From Mucilaginibacter pedocola (GTDB lineage: Bacteria > Bacteroidota > Bacteroidia > Sphingobacteriales > Sphingobacteriaceae): 64,000 nucleotides of DNA. Below are positions 25,216-33,970 of the stretch, one piece after another. The first letter of the stretch is position 1; each line of letters opens with the position of its first letter. The stretch lies in the NCBI RefSeq assembly GCF_002013915.1, contig NZ_MBTF01000023.1, positions 1 to 64,000 on the forward strand. The letters are read 5' to 3'. Position numbers and translations under genes: made by a program. Under the pieces are notes generated by a model, which saw only the letters and a list, made by a program, of their open reading frames with translations, was not told the origin of the DNA and made no database searches.

Positions 25216-25521
25216 ATGAAACTGCTAGAGGTAATAAAATCTTTATCTAACCAAACTCGCCTGGATATCCTTACCTGGTTGAAAGATCCCTTTGCTTATT
25301 TTGCGGCTGAGGAATTGGACGACTATAAGCCCTCGTTAGGCGTGTGTGTATCTGATATCGCTAAAAAGGCAAAAATGTCTATCCCCACAGTTTCGGTTTA
25401 TCTTAAAAATATGGCAGCAGCTGATCTTTTGGTGGCAACAAGAAAAGACCAGTGGACATATTATAAACGTAACGAAGCGGCTATACAACAGTTGGCATCG
25501 TTGATCAAAGATAGCTTATAA
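25216..25521 (+). CDS. ArsR-type winged-helix transcriptional regulator
   Basis: A 101-residue winged-helix protein starting MKLLEVIKSLSNQTRLDILTWL, the usual ArsR/SmtB start. It has CVSDIAKKAKMSIPTVSVYLKNMAAADLLV as helix-turn-helix and DQWTYYKRN as wing. It has one cysteine (C41) in the recognition region and no metal-binding CxC motif, so it is probably a redox or small-molecule sensor. It is followed by a quinone-oxidoreductase-type gene 49 bp downstream that carries part of the same operator sequence. Confidence 0.85.
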   Translation: MKLLEVIKSLSNQTRLDILTWLKDPFAYFAAEELDDYKPSLGVCVSDIAKKAKMSIPTVSVYLKNMAAADLLVATRKDQWTYYKRNEAAIQQLASLIKDSL

Positions 25522-25546
25522 AATTTTTTGATTATAGAATTAGAAG

Positions 25547-25557
25547 TTTACCTAAAT
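25547..25557. promoter_or_regulatory. Second ArsR-type operator part
   Basis: TTTACCTAAAT is the exact reverse complement of 11 bp (ATTTAGGTAAA) of the operator at 25189-25199. It lies 13 bp before the oxidoreductase ATG, so the same regulator probably reads both. Confidence 0.5.
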
Positions 25558-25570
25558 AACTAAATATAAA

Positions 25571-26539
25571 ATGAAAGCAGCAGTATTGAACGAGTTCGGC
25601 TCGGTTGAAAAATTTGCAATATTAGATGTGCCAACCCCACAACCGGGAGTTGATGAAGTGCTTGTAAAAGTGATGGCGACATCAGTGAATCCGCTGGATT
25701 ACCAGGTACGACGGGGGGATTATAAAAATGAATTGCAGCTTCCCGTCATTACCGGGCATGATGTGTCCGGCGTGATCGTAGAAATAGGGACGGGTGTTAA
25801 AAATTTTAAGGTTGGTGACGAGGTATATTATACGCCGGAAATTTTTAACGGACAAGGAAGCTATGCAGAATACCACGTTGCAAGAGAATCGATAATCGGC
25901 ATCAAACCTAAAAATGTAAGCCATTTAGAGGCTGCGACATTTCCGTTGGCAGCGGGTACTGCCTGGGAGATGCTTTACACCAGGGCGCAACTTAAGGCCA
26001 ACCAAACTATTTTGATACACGGTGGTGCGGGTGGGGTGGGTATCCCCACTATTCAGATGGCAAAGGCTATGGGTGCCATCGTTTATACCACGGCAAGAAG
26101 TGTTCATCAAAGGTTTCTCAAAGAACTGGGAGCGGATCATGTCATCGACTATGAAAAGGAAAACTATATCGATGCGATATTAGAACTGACAAATAACAAT
26201 GGTGTGGACATTGTGATTGATACCATAGGCGGTAATACACTTTCGGATAGCGGTAAGATCTTGACCCAGATGGGCCAGGTAGTAACCATTGTTGATATTG
26301 AAAAGCCGCAAAACCTGATCCACGCGTGGGGCAAAAATGCCACTTACCATTTTGTGTTCACCAGGCAGAACAGAAACAAATTGGACGAACTCACCAAACT
26401 GATAGAGTCCGGGAAACTAAAGCCTGTGTTAAACAAAGTCTTCCAATTGTCGGAAATTGGAAAGGCGCATAGCCTGCTTGAATTTAAAGAAGGCGATAGA
26501 AATTTCTATGGGAAGATTGGCGTACAGATAGGCAATTAA
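25571..26539 (+). CDS. NADP-dependent quinone oxidoreductase-like protein (zinc-independent MDR)
   Basis: A 322-residue medium-chain dehydrogenase/reductase. It has an N-terminal GroES-like domain (DYQVRRGDYKNELQLPVITGHDVSGVI) and a Rossmann domain with GGAGGVGIPTIQMAKAMGA. There are no structural-zinc cysteines, which places it with the QOR / ZTA1-type reductases of quinones and enals. It is controlled by the adjacent ArsR-type regulator judging from the shared site. Confidence 0.92.
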   Translation: MKAAVLNEFGSVEKFAILDVPTPQPGVDEVLVKVMATSVNPLDYQVRRGDYKNELQLPVITGHDVSGVIVEIGTGVKNFKVGDEVYYTPEIFNGQGSYAEYHVARESIIGIKPKNVSHLEAATFPLAAGTAWEMLYTRAQLKANQTILIHGGAGGVGIPTIQMAKAMGAIVYTTARSVHQRFLKELGADHVIDYEKENYIDAILELTNNNGVDIVIDTIGGNTLSDSGKILTQMGQVVTIVDIEKPQNLIHAWGKNATYHFVFTRQNRNKLDELTKLIESGKLKPVLNKVFQLSEIGKAHSLLEFKEGDRNFYGKIGVQIGN

Positions 26540-26625
26540 AACAGGTAGGTATAGGCAAAATCCGGGCAATCCATTTTTACATACTCGTTTTTCAGTTCCA
26601 CCTTCGCTCCATAATAAAGAATATT

Positions 26626-26883
26626 ATGGCAGCAATAGACATAGTCACCAAGGAAGGCCTAAACCGCTTTAAGAACGAGCTTTTTGATGAACTTAAAGAA
26701 TTGCTCAAACCTGCAGCGAATACAGGCCAAAAACAATGGCTGAGAAGCCAGGAAGTGCGGCACTTACTTCATATCTCACCCGGCACACTGCAAAACTTCC
26801 GCATGAACGGTACACTTAGTTTTACCAGGGTCGGTTCGATGCATTACTATAAACTGGATGACATCAATGCTTTGCTGGAATGA
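26626..26883 (+). CDS. Mobile-element helix-turn-helix (excisionase-like) protein
   Basis: An 85-residue protein with a MerR-like helix-turn-helix in QKQWLRSQEVRHLLHISPGTLQNFRMNG followed by the wing TRVGSMHYYKLDDINALL. This form is found in Bacteroidota integrative elements, usually next to the gene of which a broken copy follows here. It is likely a relic or accessory regulator of a mobile element. Its stop codon is 11 bp before the pseudogene start. Confidence 0.75.
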   Translation: MAAIDIVTKEGLNRFKNELFDELKELLKPAANTGQKQWLRSQEVRHLLHISPGTLQNFRMNGTLSFTRVGSMHYYKLDDINALLE

Positions 26884-26894
26884 GGGTTTACATC

Positions 26895-27169
26895 ATGAAA
26901 ACATTTCAACCGCTGACTTCTCGCCTGAGCGGAGATTCAATATTATTGGTATCGCATGTAGCCCTGTTTTTTGCGCTGTTCAAAAGCCGGCAACGGAACG
27001 GGCATGCTGCACCATTTCAGGTCAACCGCCGGGAACTGATGCGCATCTCAAAGATAAGCTCGATTGCCACATACCACCGGTAGATCAGGGGCCTGAGCAA
27101 AAGGAGTATATCATTTACCGCCCCAGCTATCATCCGAAATTAGGCAGCCAGGTAGACTGGCCTAAATAA
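26895..27169 (+). pseudogene. Broken mobile-element gene (helix-turn-helix companion)
   Basis: The reading frame starting at 26895 gives DSILLVSHVALFFALFKS and ELMRISKISSIATYH, then hits TAG at 27081-27083. The expected C-terminal part YRPSYHPKLGSQVDWPK is found in another frame up to 27169. The pieces fit one known Bacteroidota mobile-element protein family whose members have this order. So there is at least one in-frame stop and one frameshift, the latter near 27095-27105. It is clearly non-functional unless the sequence has errors. Confidence 0.75.
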
Positions 27170-27840
27170 AGCCAGCGTCAAACAGCCTAAAATCCAATTA
27201 CATCGACGGGCTGTAGGCAAGGGGATCCTTGGCCTCGCAAGCGCCCAGCAAAGATGTATTTTCGTCCACGAAAACCACTTTGCTTGTTGCCGCAAGGAAA
27301 TCAGGGGCGGCGGAACTTGCCCCTTTGCCGGGTGTGGAGGATTCGGAGGCCTTAACCACCAGATTATGCAAATAATGGAGCAATGATTCCGCAACACTTT
27401 GACCATTGCAATCAGTTAATTACAACAAGCTATTTTGATTTCCGTATTACACAAAATGATGCTCATAAGAGGACGTATTAGAGTGGTCAATGGCTCCGTA
27501 TTCTCCACCTGGGCGCCGAAAGGTAGAACAGGCGGCATTACTCGTACATTTTTTCCCCAAGGTATCTATCGGGCCTAAGTTTTTGATATCAAACTGTTTC
27601 GGTTTAAAGTTCTCAATTGGCCTCCACTACCTCTCATTTGAGCCCCCACATCAGGTTACCTGTCCCCATTATCAGTGATTTTTTGGCAAGCCAAAGGCGG
27701 GCAACTTTGCGGCCATCTAAGGCAGATCAATGCTAAGAGGGGAGGCGATATCACTTCCAAAAAAAGATCGAAAAAAAAAACGGGGCTGTTGCTTTTCGTA
27801 AATGCCCCCCGTTATACCGGGTAAAACAAAGATCAAGAAT
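27170..27840. other. Gene-poor region after the mobile-element remnant
   Basis: About 670 bp without a convincing gene. It contains a poly-A stretch (27771-27780) and the hairpin AACGGGG / CCCCGTT (27779-27785, 27807-27813). On the minus strand this is followed by a T10 run, so it looks like a terminator for a minus-strand transcript. Short open frames here have no recognisable similarity. Confidence 0.5.
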
Positions 27841-28551
27841 ATGAAAACAACCATGATGAATTACACAAAATTGTTCAAACCTGCTGCCGGCCTTTTAGCC
27901 ATCGCAATGCTATTCACTGCTTGTACAAAGGACAACAACGCGGTCGTGACACCGGGTGCCGCAGCACTATCAGTGATCCATGCTGCACCAGGTACGCCTG
28001 AACTTCATTTGAAAGTGAATGGCACCAAAAGTGACCTGAAAGCCCTGACATTCGGTACGGCCAGTCCTTATGGCAAGATACAGGAAGAGAATTTAGAGTT
28101 CAGCATCACCAAAAAAGACTCTTCACGCATCATTACCCGTTCAACCTTGCCATTACGCAATGGTAAAAACTACTCTTTGTTCATTGCGGACATCCCGGCC
28201 AGGGCTGCGTTTACCCTTATTGAAGATGACCTGAGCGCGCCGGCTACCGACAAAGCGAAAGTTCGCTTCGTGAACATGAGCCCGAACAGCGGCAACCTTG
28301 ACCTTGTGTTAACGGGCCAAACTGCGCCGGTAACTACGAACACCGCATTCAAAGCAGGAACAGCTTTCGCATCAGTAACTCCCGGAGCGGAATTGAACTT
28401 CGAGATCAGGGAGAACACTAAAACAGAGGTATTGGCAAAGATCGAGAAAGTGAAGATCGAAAAGGGCAAGATTTACACGATATGGGCTAGAGGATTGAAA
28501 GCAGCGGCCGATTCGACTAAACTTTCACTGGCTGTGATCACGAACAAATAA
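27841..28551 (+). CDS. DUF4397 domain lipoprotein
   Basis: A 236-residue exported protein with signal peptide and lipobox (MLFTAC, about residue 28) and a DUF4397 domain with ALSVIHAAPGTPELHLKVNG and VRFVNMSPNSGNLDLVLTG. DUF4397 proteins are beta-sandwich surface proteins of unknown function common in Bacteroidota. The start at 27841 gives a good signal peptide; the upstream extension is intergenic. It is followed by a hairpin and an ECF sigma operon. Confidence 0.85.
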   Translation: MKTTMMNYTKLFKPAAGLLAIAMLFTACTKDNNAVVTPGAAALSVIHAAPGTPELHLKVNGTKSDLKALTFGTASPYGKIQEENLEFSITKKDSSRIITRSTLPLRNGKNYSLFIADIPARAAFTLIEDDLSAPATDKAKVRFVNMSPNSGNLDLVLTGQTAPVTTNTAFKAGTAFASVTPGAELNFEIRENTKTEVLAKIEKVKIEKGKIYTIWARGLKAAADSTKLSLAVITNK

Positions 28552-28566
28552 TCTGAAGAAGCTGAG

Positions 28567-28597
28567 CGGCCATTCACGGTAACCCCGTGAATGGCCG
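28567..28597 (+). terminator. Strong hairpin after the DUF4397 gene
   Basis: A perfect 13-bp stem CGGCCATTCACGG / CCGTGAATGGCCG with a 5-base loop, 16 bp after the stop codon. There is no long T-run. The first possible sigma-factor ATG (28591) lies inside the right arm, so 28606 may be the true start of that gene. Confidence 0.65.
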
Positions 28598-29223
28598 TTA
28601 TTGTGATGAGAGCGAACGCACTGTTATCTACATTTTGGGGGGCGGCCAAGGTCAGGCCGATCAGGAAGCTGGAGGACATCCTTGCCGGGTGCCTAGTAGG
28701 TGACGAGCATTGCCGGGAATGGCTGTACCGCTCTTTTTATGGCTATGTGATGGGCGTGGTCATCAGGTACCATAAGGATAACGAGGCGAATGAAGAACTG
28801 GTGAACGATAGCTTTATTAAGATCTTCAGGCATTTACATTCTTTCAATTATACCGGCCCGTCAGACGAGCTGCCGAAATTATTCCGTGGCTGGATCGCGC
28901 GGATCGCTTCGCGGACCGTTATCGATTTTCTTCGTATCGACAAGAACCGATTCCAAAGTGAGGAGATCAGCGATCTGCATATCACCGGCGTCCAGGCCAC
29001 GGTCATGGAAAAGATGAATGCAGAAGAGATCTTACGGATGCTCGATCAGCTGCCTGAACTTCAAAAGGTCATCTTCAACATGTTCGAGATCGAAGGATTC
29101 AAACATGAAGAGATCGCCGCTCATCTTAATATCCCGGTTAAGCATAGCCGTGTCTACCTTTCCCGTGCCAAGGAAAGGCTTCGTAGTATATATCAGGAAT
29201 ATAATCATCGTGAACGAACATGA
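28591..29223 (+). CDS. ECF-type RNA polymerase sigma factor
   Basis: About 205-210 residues with the sigma-70 region 2 (WLYRSFYGYVMGVVIRY, ANEELVNDSFIKIFRHL) and region 4 (LDQLPELQKVIFNMFEIEGFKHEEIAAHLNIP, SRVYLSRAKERL). It belongs to the Bacteroidota ECF group that is paired with a barrel-type anti-sigma. Starts at 28591 or 28606 are possible; the first lies in a terminator stem. The stop codon overlaps the next gene by 4 bp. Confidence 0.88.
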   Translation: MAVIVMRANALLSTFWGAAKVRPIRKLEDILAGCLVGDEHCREWLYRSFYGYVMGVVIRYHKDNEANEELVNDSFIKIFRHLHSFNYTGPSDELPKLFRGWIARIASRTVIDFLRIDKNRFQSEEISDLHITGVQATVMEKMNAEEILRMLDQLPELQKVIFNMFEIEGFKHEEIAAHLNIPVKHSRVYLSRAKERLRSIYQEYNHRERT

Positions 29224-30368
29224 AAGAGGAACTGATCGATCACATCAGAACGCAACTAACTGAATTTGAAGTGGGGTATCGTGATGGCGCTTGGGAGCGG
29301 TTCAACCGGCAACAGGGCCGTCGCCGGCGTGTGGTATTTTGGACGCGTTTAGCCGGGGCCGCTGCTATATTATTGTGTATACTCCGTATCATCGTGCCGT
29401 GGGTACACCAGGATGGAGTGGTAATACAAAATCATCCACAGGCACAAGCCAACAGGATCCGGCCCGTTACACCTATTGCTGAGCAGCAGCACAGCCCGCC
29501 TGCCAGGGCTGTAGCGGTATCCCGCATCATTAAAAAAGCCAGACCAACGGTAGCGGAAGGGGGGGCTTTAACCGAAGAAACGCCGGGCCGCCTCACGGAT
29601 AGCCTAAATAGCATGCGCCCGCTACTTGCCGCAATGGAGAACCCGGGCCCGATGGCCCTTCAAGTGGCCGGCCCTTTCACGGAAAGTGGCCACGAGGAAA
29701 AAATACCGCCGGGCGAAAAGCAAGAGGTCCGTACGGGCGTCCGTGAACGGGCTTCCGGAAAATGGCGGTTAGCTTTCGCATTCGGGCAAGCGATGGACAA
29801 TCGTTTGAAGGCCGATATCGGTTTAGGCCTGGACATAGCTTACAAAGCCACTGGCCGCCTTTCGATCTCCGCCGGTGTGCATTTTAATCAGCTTGGCGGC
29901 GGGTTCAGGGACCGTCATCCGGATCTTAGCACCAGCACCGGTAAAGTGCTGACCGGTTCCCAGGCGAGTTTGCAGGGAATTGAGATCCCGTTTGGCCTGG
30001 AGATTAAAGCCAGTAGCAGGCTGTATGCGCATGCGGGCATATCAGCCTACGCAGTTACTGGCCAGCGACAGCATCTTGATTATACCGAACAAAAGACCAC
30101 GGTTAACACCTATGTAGATCCTGACGGGAATATGCGGTCGGAAACGGTGACTGTAAATGAATTTTCTACAGAAAGTGTACCGGAAGAACAACTCAGGCGG
30201 CGCTCCGGTGTATTCGGGCTCTATAATTTTGCAATTGGCTGGCGGCAGCAAGTGGCGAAAAAATACGCGGTCTCTATTGAGCCATTCGTTAAAGTGCCGT
30301 TAAGCCGCTATTCAGATCAAAACCTGAACCTTGTGCAGGGAGGGCTTCGTCTGAAAGTCGATCTTTGA
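29220..30368 (+). CDS. Anti-sigma-like protein fused to an outer-membrane-type beta-barrel
   Basis: A 382-residue protein coupled to the ECF sigma gene. Residues 1-35 are a short cytoplasmic part (LIDHIRTQLTEFEVGYRDGAWERFN), residues about 38-60 a transmembrane helix, and 60-170 a linker rich in Pro, Ala and Arg. Residues about 175-382 are alternating amphipathic strands (GLGLDIAYKATGRLSISAGVHFNQLGGG) ending in a typical barrel C terminus (GGLRLKVDL). The N-terminal part is the anti-sigma candidate. A protein with an inner-membrane helix and a barrel is topologically odd, but the pair is recurrent in Bacteroidota. Confidence 0.75.
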   Translation: MKEELIDHIRTQLTEFEVGYRDGAWERFNRQQGRRRRVVFWTRLAGAAAILLCILRIIVPWVHQDGVVIQNHPQAQANRIRPVTPIAEQQHSPPARAVAVSRIIKKARPTVAEGGALTEETPGRLTDSLNSMRPLLAAMENPGPMALQVAGPFTESGHEEKIPPGEKQEVRTGVRERASGKWRLAFAFGQAMDNRLKADIGLGLDIAYKATGRLSISAGVHFNQLGGGFRDRHPDLSTSTGKVLTGSQASLQGIEIPFGLEIKASSRLYAHAGISAYAVTGQRQHLDYTEQKTTVNTYVDPDGNMRSETVTVNEFSTESVPEEQLRRRSGVFGLYNFAIGWRQQVAKKYAVSIEPFVKVPLSRYSDQNLNLVQGGLRLKVDL

Positions 30369-30381
30369 CCAGGTCATACCG

Positions 30382-31284
30382 TCAGGCCGAGCGGCGGTAA
30401 GTACTTGGATTTTGGCCGCAATGCTTCTTAAAGAACTTGCTGAACACGAACTGGTCGCTGAAGTTTAAGGCTTCCGCGATGTGAGCGATCGGCATGCCCG
30501 ATTCGTTCAAGAGCACTTTTGCTTCTACAACGAGCATTTCGTCGATGAGTTCACCTGCGGTCCTTCCGGTCAGTTCCCGCGTGGCGGTGGTCAGGTATTT
30601 GGGCGTGATATTCAGCATATCGGCATACGCCTGAACGCTTTTTTCTTCTTTAAATTTTTTGGTGACGAGTTTAAGGAACTGGTGCACCACATACTCCTTT
30701 CGGTGCCCGGACACCACATAAGGTTTCTCGAACCGCTGATATAAGGCGCCGACCTCGAAAATGAGTGCGGAAAAAAGGTGCCGCAAAATATCTTCGCTAT
30801 AAAACGTATTCGCACGGGCATGCCTGAGCCTTGTTCCGAGCGCGTTAAGCTGCGTCACGACCAGGTCGGACTGATCGTCGCGCAGCGACACCACCGGGTC
30901 AATAATGCCGGACAAGTAGTCGAACGCCTCCGCGGTCTTTGAAGGAAGGGCCGAACTTAAAAGGTAGTCATTAGAGAACAGCAGATTGATGGAGGTGCAA
31001 TCCGGCGTTACCGTGCCAAAATGCCTCACCATATTGGCTGTGAATAATACCAGGTCGTTTTTTTTCAAAGTGTACTCCAATAGGTTGACTTTGACATTAA
31101 CCTGTCCCCCGGTGATTAGGTGCACGGAATTATGGTCAGAACGATATGGCGATATGCCGGACGTATCCATCTCTTGCGCATCCGTATCAAACACGTATAA
31201 ACCATTACAGGTGGTATCGAGGTCCAGCCTCGACCGCAAGAGGTCTATCGTTAAATTTTCTATCGTCTGTTTTTTCTTTTTCAT
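30382..31284 (-). CDS. AraC family transcriptional regulator
   Basis: A 300-residue regulator with a cupin sensing domain (residues about 30-180, ending around YQRFEKPY) and AraC DNA-binding domain at about 200-298: VQAYADMLNITPKYLTTATRE, IAHIAEALNFSDQFVFSKFFKK and the closing GQNPSTYRRS. The gene is convergent with the sigma/anti-sigma pair, 13 bp apart, and upstream of nothing on its strand. Regulated genes cannot be named. Confidence 0.88.
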   Translation of the reverse strand: MKKKKQTIENLTIDLLRSRLDLDTTCNGLYVFDTDAQEMDTSGISPYRSDHNSVHLITGGQVNVKVNLLEYTLKKNDLVLFTANMVRHFGTVTPDCTSINLLFSNDYLLSSALPSKTAEAFDYLSGIIDPVVSLRDDQSDLVVTQLNALGTRLRHARANTFYSEDILRHLFSALIFEVGALYQRFEKPYVVSGHRKEYVVHQFLKLVTKKFKEEKSVQAYADMLNITPKYLTTATRELTGRTAGELIDEMLVVEAKVLLNESGMPIAHIAEALNFSDQFVFSKFFKKHCGQNPSTYRRSA

Positions 31285-31481
31285 GCTACCGAAAGGCGCT
31301 ATCGTAAGTGTTTGACCATCAGCGTTACAGCTTAAAGTTAATAAGATAGTGATAATTTACCAAATGAGCCCCGCCATTGGTGTTTTTTAGTGGGACGTTC
31401 CGAACATATTTAGGCGTTGTCCGGCTATGTTTCTGCGTAATGAGATATCCGAGATTTGTGATGTAATCAAAAGCAAATATC

Positions 31482-32241
31482 ATGGATAGGCAACAAACAT
31501 CTGTAAACGGGTACATCATCAACTGGGCTTTGATGGTGGCGGCATCGTTCACCTGGCTACGTATCTTCCCGGTCCCGTTAGGCCTGTTGGCCGGTATCCC
31601 TGCACTGCAGCATGATCTTTATTTACAGCTTTTGGCCAGCCTAGCTTTCGCTAACAAAATAGCTTTTTTAAGTATCCTGGCCCATATTTTCATCAAGAGG
31701 AACCTGGCGTTTCTGAGGGCGCCATTATTGATATTAGCCATCGAGGCCGTTCTGAACCTGCAATTGCTGATCGTCCTATTAGTTGTCGTATCAGGCCTTA
31801 CCTACGGTTTTGATCCCTCGCTAAAGTCCGAAAAAGACATATCCGACGGTCAATACCCTGACGCTATCCTACATGATCGTCGGTATCGCGCTGACCAATA
31901 GCCTCATCATGTTAGCGAATATGCTGATCGTAGATCTATCAAAGGTGCTTCGTCGAGCGCGTAAACAGACTCCGCTCGTTACCATGGAATTGGGCTCGCT
32001 TTCATTGGAACGGCATGGCTTACCGGACGCGCACAACGTTACCAAAGCCCGCGGGATAACCAACGGTGTTTTGACAAGTACCAAATCAGTTGGCCTGCAC
32101 GGGGCCGAAGCACCGGCCCAGTACGGTGAGAACCACGGCCCGGATAAATGGCGGTTCACTTACCATGATGAACTTATATTTTTCTTCGGCTACTGCATGT
32201 GCCTACCGGAGCATTACCAGGACTATGTAGGCCCGCCCTAG
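31482..32241 (+). pseudogene. Membrane protein gene with probable frameshift at a poly-A run
   Basis: The frame 31482-31901 encodes a hydrophobic protein with several predicted transmembrane helices (WALMVAASFTWLRIFPV, LLILAIEAVLNLQLLIVLLV). A second frame to 32241 continues with another helix region beginning at TYPTVNTLTLSY and a cytosolic tail. Removing one A from the AAAAA near 31832 joins the two into one open frame of about 250 residues. It is therefore probably one gene with a frameshift, either real, programmed or a sequencing error. No named family recognised. Confidence 0.5.
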
Positions 32242-32256
32242 CGTTATAGCAGGCCA

Positions 32257-32673
32257 TCAGGCTAAGGAACGGATCCTTGCGCCTTCCGGGTGAGCGTCGG
32301 AAGTTTCAACTGAAGATAGTGCGGTTCGCCTTAAAATGACCCTGCGCAACCGGTCCTGGTGTTCATCCCCCCAAAGTCCGATGGAACTGATCAGCGGGAT
32401 CAGTGTTTTGCCAAAATCGGTAAGGGTGTATTCCACTCTGGGCGGCATAACCGGAAAGATCTTTTTGGTGACTAATTCATGGTCCTCCAATTCTTTCAGC
32501 TGCACATTCAGCACCCGCCTGGTAACATCCGGGATCTTTCGCTGAAGTTCGCTTGGCCGCAGGTTGCCTTCGTTAATGAACCACAGTATACGGATCTTCC
32601 ATTTGCCATAGAGGACCTCACCGACCAGGTCAAGCCCGCAATTTTAAGAGGGAATAGTCTTTTTTTCATACAT
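32257..32673 (-). pseudogene. HxlR family regulator with an in-frame stop codon
   Basis: From ATG 32673 the frame gives MYEKKTIPS, then TAA at 32646-32644, then without shift NCGLDLVGEVLYGKWKIRIL, ELQRKIPDVTRRVL and PRVEYTLTDFGKTLIPL up to 32257. The intact paralogue at 45678-46058 reads MYVKKTTPSLNCGLDL at the same place, so TTA to TAA is the likely mutation at codon 10. The promoter, TTG-N20-TATATTTG, is intact and also matches that of the paralogue. Translation restart is conceivable but no good start follows. Confidence 0.7.
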
Positions 32674-32678
32674 AAATA

Positions 32679-32725
32679 CAAATATACAACAGGCTCGATA
32701 ACTGAACAATACGGATAAATTTATC
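32679..32725 (-). promoter_or_regulatory. Promoter and operator of the broken HxlR gene
   Basis: Minus strand: GATAAATTTATCC at 32725-32713, TTG at 32709-32707, a 20-bp spacer, TATATTTG at 32686-32679, ATG 5 bp further. The operator-like palindrome and spacing match the paralogue promoter at 46064-46111. Confidence 0.65.
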
Positions 32726-32801
32726 ACTATCTGATTCGTAACCCCGTAATTGTTTGATGCCCGCGTACTGTTGAGATTTGGCCCAAAAAACAATAATAAT
32801 C

Positions 32802-33596
32802 ATGACGCAACAAATCAATTACAGCAATGAATTATCAGGCAAGATCGCCTTGGTAACAGGTGGTACAAAAGGAGCCGGAAAGGCGATCGCTGAAAGGCTG
32901 TTGCAAGCCGGAGCAACAGTAATTATAACTGCGAGGAATGCACCGGAAGAAGAAAACGGTGGCCTGCAGTTTATTTCTGCAGATCTGAGCAAGGCGGAAG
33001 ATGCGCAGAAAGTGATCAGCGAAGTGCTGTCAACCCATGGCAGGCTGGATATCCTGGTAAACAACCTTGGCGGTTCATCCACACCCGCCGGTGGTTTTTC
33101 AGCATTGAATGATGAGGATTGGATATCCACCATTCAAGCTAATTTACTGGCTCCTGTCAGGCTTGACAGGGGGTTTTTACCGCAAATGGTCGAGCGGAAA
33201 AGTGGTGTTATTATTCACATCGCTTCCATACAGGGCATATTGCCGCTGTATGATTCTACCCTGCCTTATGCGGCCGCAAAAGCAGGATTGATCAATTACA
33301 GTAAAAGTTTATCGAAAGAAGTCACGCCAAAAGGTGTCCGCGTGCTGGCTGTTTCCCCGGGATGGATAAATACATCAGCATCGATCGCCTTTTTGGGCGA
33401 ACTCGCAAGAAATGCAAATAGTACTGTAGAAGAAGCTCAGCAAAGCGTCATGGATGCTTTGGGGGGTATACCTTACGGCAGGCCTGCCCATCCGGAAGAA
33501 GTAGCCGAACTGGTCGGTTTTCTGGTTTCACCAAGAGCCAATTACTTAACAGGAGCCAATTACGTTATTGACGGCGGTACCGTACCAACCATTTAA
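32802..33596 (+). CDS. SDR family oxidoreductase (paralogue next to HxlR gene)
   Basis: A 264-residue short-chain dehydrogenase with TGGTKGAGKAIA, NNLGGS instead of NNAG, and TLPYAAAKAGLINYSKSL with the catalytic Tyr and Lys. The sequence style is close to the SDR at 14940-15737, with the same LVSPRANYLTGANYVIDGG end. The start at 32802 (MTQQINY) lies 24 bp inside the open frame. It is divergent from the broken HxlR gene, so its regulation may be altered. It is followed by an NTF2-like gene. Confidence 0.9.
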   Translation: MTQQINYSNELSGKIALVTGGTKGAGKAIAERLLQAGATVIITARNAPEEENGGLQFISADLSKAEDAQKVISEVLSTHGRLDILVNNLGGSSTPAGGFSALNDEDWISTIQANLLAPVRLDRGFLPQMVERKSGVIIHIASIQGILPLYDSTLPYAAAKAGLINYSKSLSKEVTPKGVRVLAVSPGWINTSASIAFLGELARNANSTVEEAQQSVMDALGGIPYGRPAHPEEVAELVGFLVSPRANYLTGANYVIDGGTVPTI

Positions 33597-33615
33597 AAAC
33601 AAATAAATAGAAACC

Positions 33616-33939
33616 ATGGAATTACCACAATTAGTAGCGCGTTTCGTAGAGACGCTGAACACCCAGGACAGCAAGGCTTACGTGGAGTTGTTCACCGAGG
33701 ACGCCATCGTTCATGACGAGGGCAAAACCCATAACGGCAAACAAGAGATCCTCGAATGGATCGAAGATGCCAATGCGAAATATGAATCTTTTATGGAACC
33801 ACTTCAATACGAAGAGTCGGCATCTAACGGAACATTGACGGCTAATGTATCCGGTACATTTCCGGGAAGTCCGATCGTTCTCCAGTTCCATTTAGGTTTT
33901 AAAGACGGCTTGATAGACTCCTTTAACGTGACCGGCTAA
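33616..33939 (+). CDS. NTF2-like / SnoaL-like protein
   Basis: A 107-residue protein of the NTF2-like fold. LVARFVETLNTQDSKAYVELFTEDAIVHDEGKTHNGKQEILEWI is the usual helix and strand start, ending LQFHLGFKDGLIDSFNVTG. It starts 19 bp after the SDR gene and ends at a strong terminator, so the two form an operon. No active-site assignment. Confidence 0.82.
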   Translation: MELPQLVARFVETLNTQDSKAYVELFTEDAIVHDEGKTHNGKQEILEWIEDANAKYESFMEPLQYEESASNGTLTANVSGTFPGSPIVLQFHLGFKDGLIDSFNVTG

Positions 33940-33970
33940 ACAGCGCCTTAAAGCATTGAAACAGTTTGAG

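Noticed and set aside
27198..27383. Small minus-strand gene in the gene-poor region
   Set aside because: The 61-codon frame has no recognisable similarity, no clear start signal and overlaps another open frame; not enough support.
32257..32514. Short intact HxlR gene of 85 residues
   Set aside because: The same frame continues upstream with the missing helix-turn-helix, interrupted by one stop codon at 32644-32646, so it is better described as a full-length gene with a nonsense mutation.
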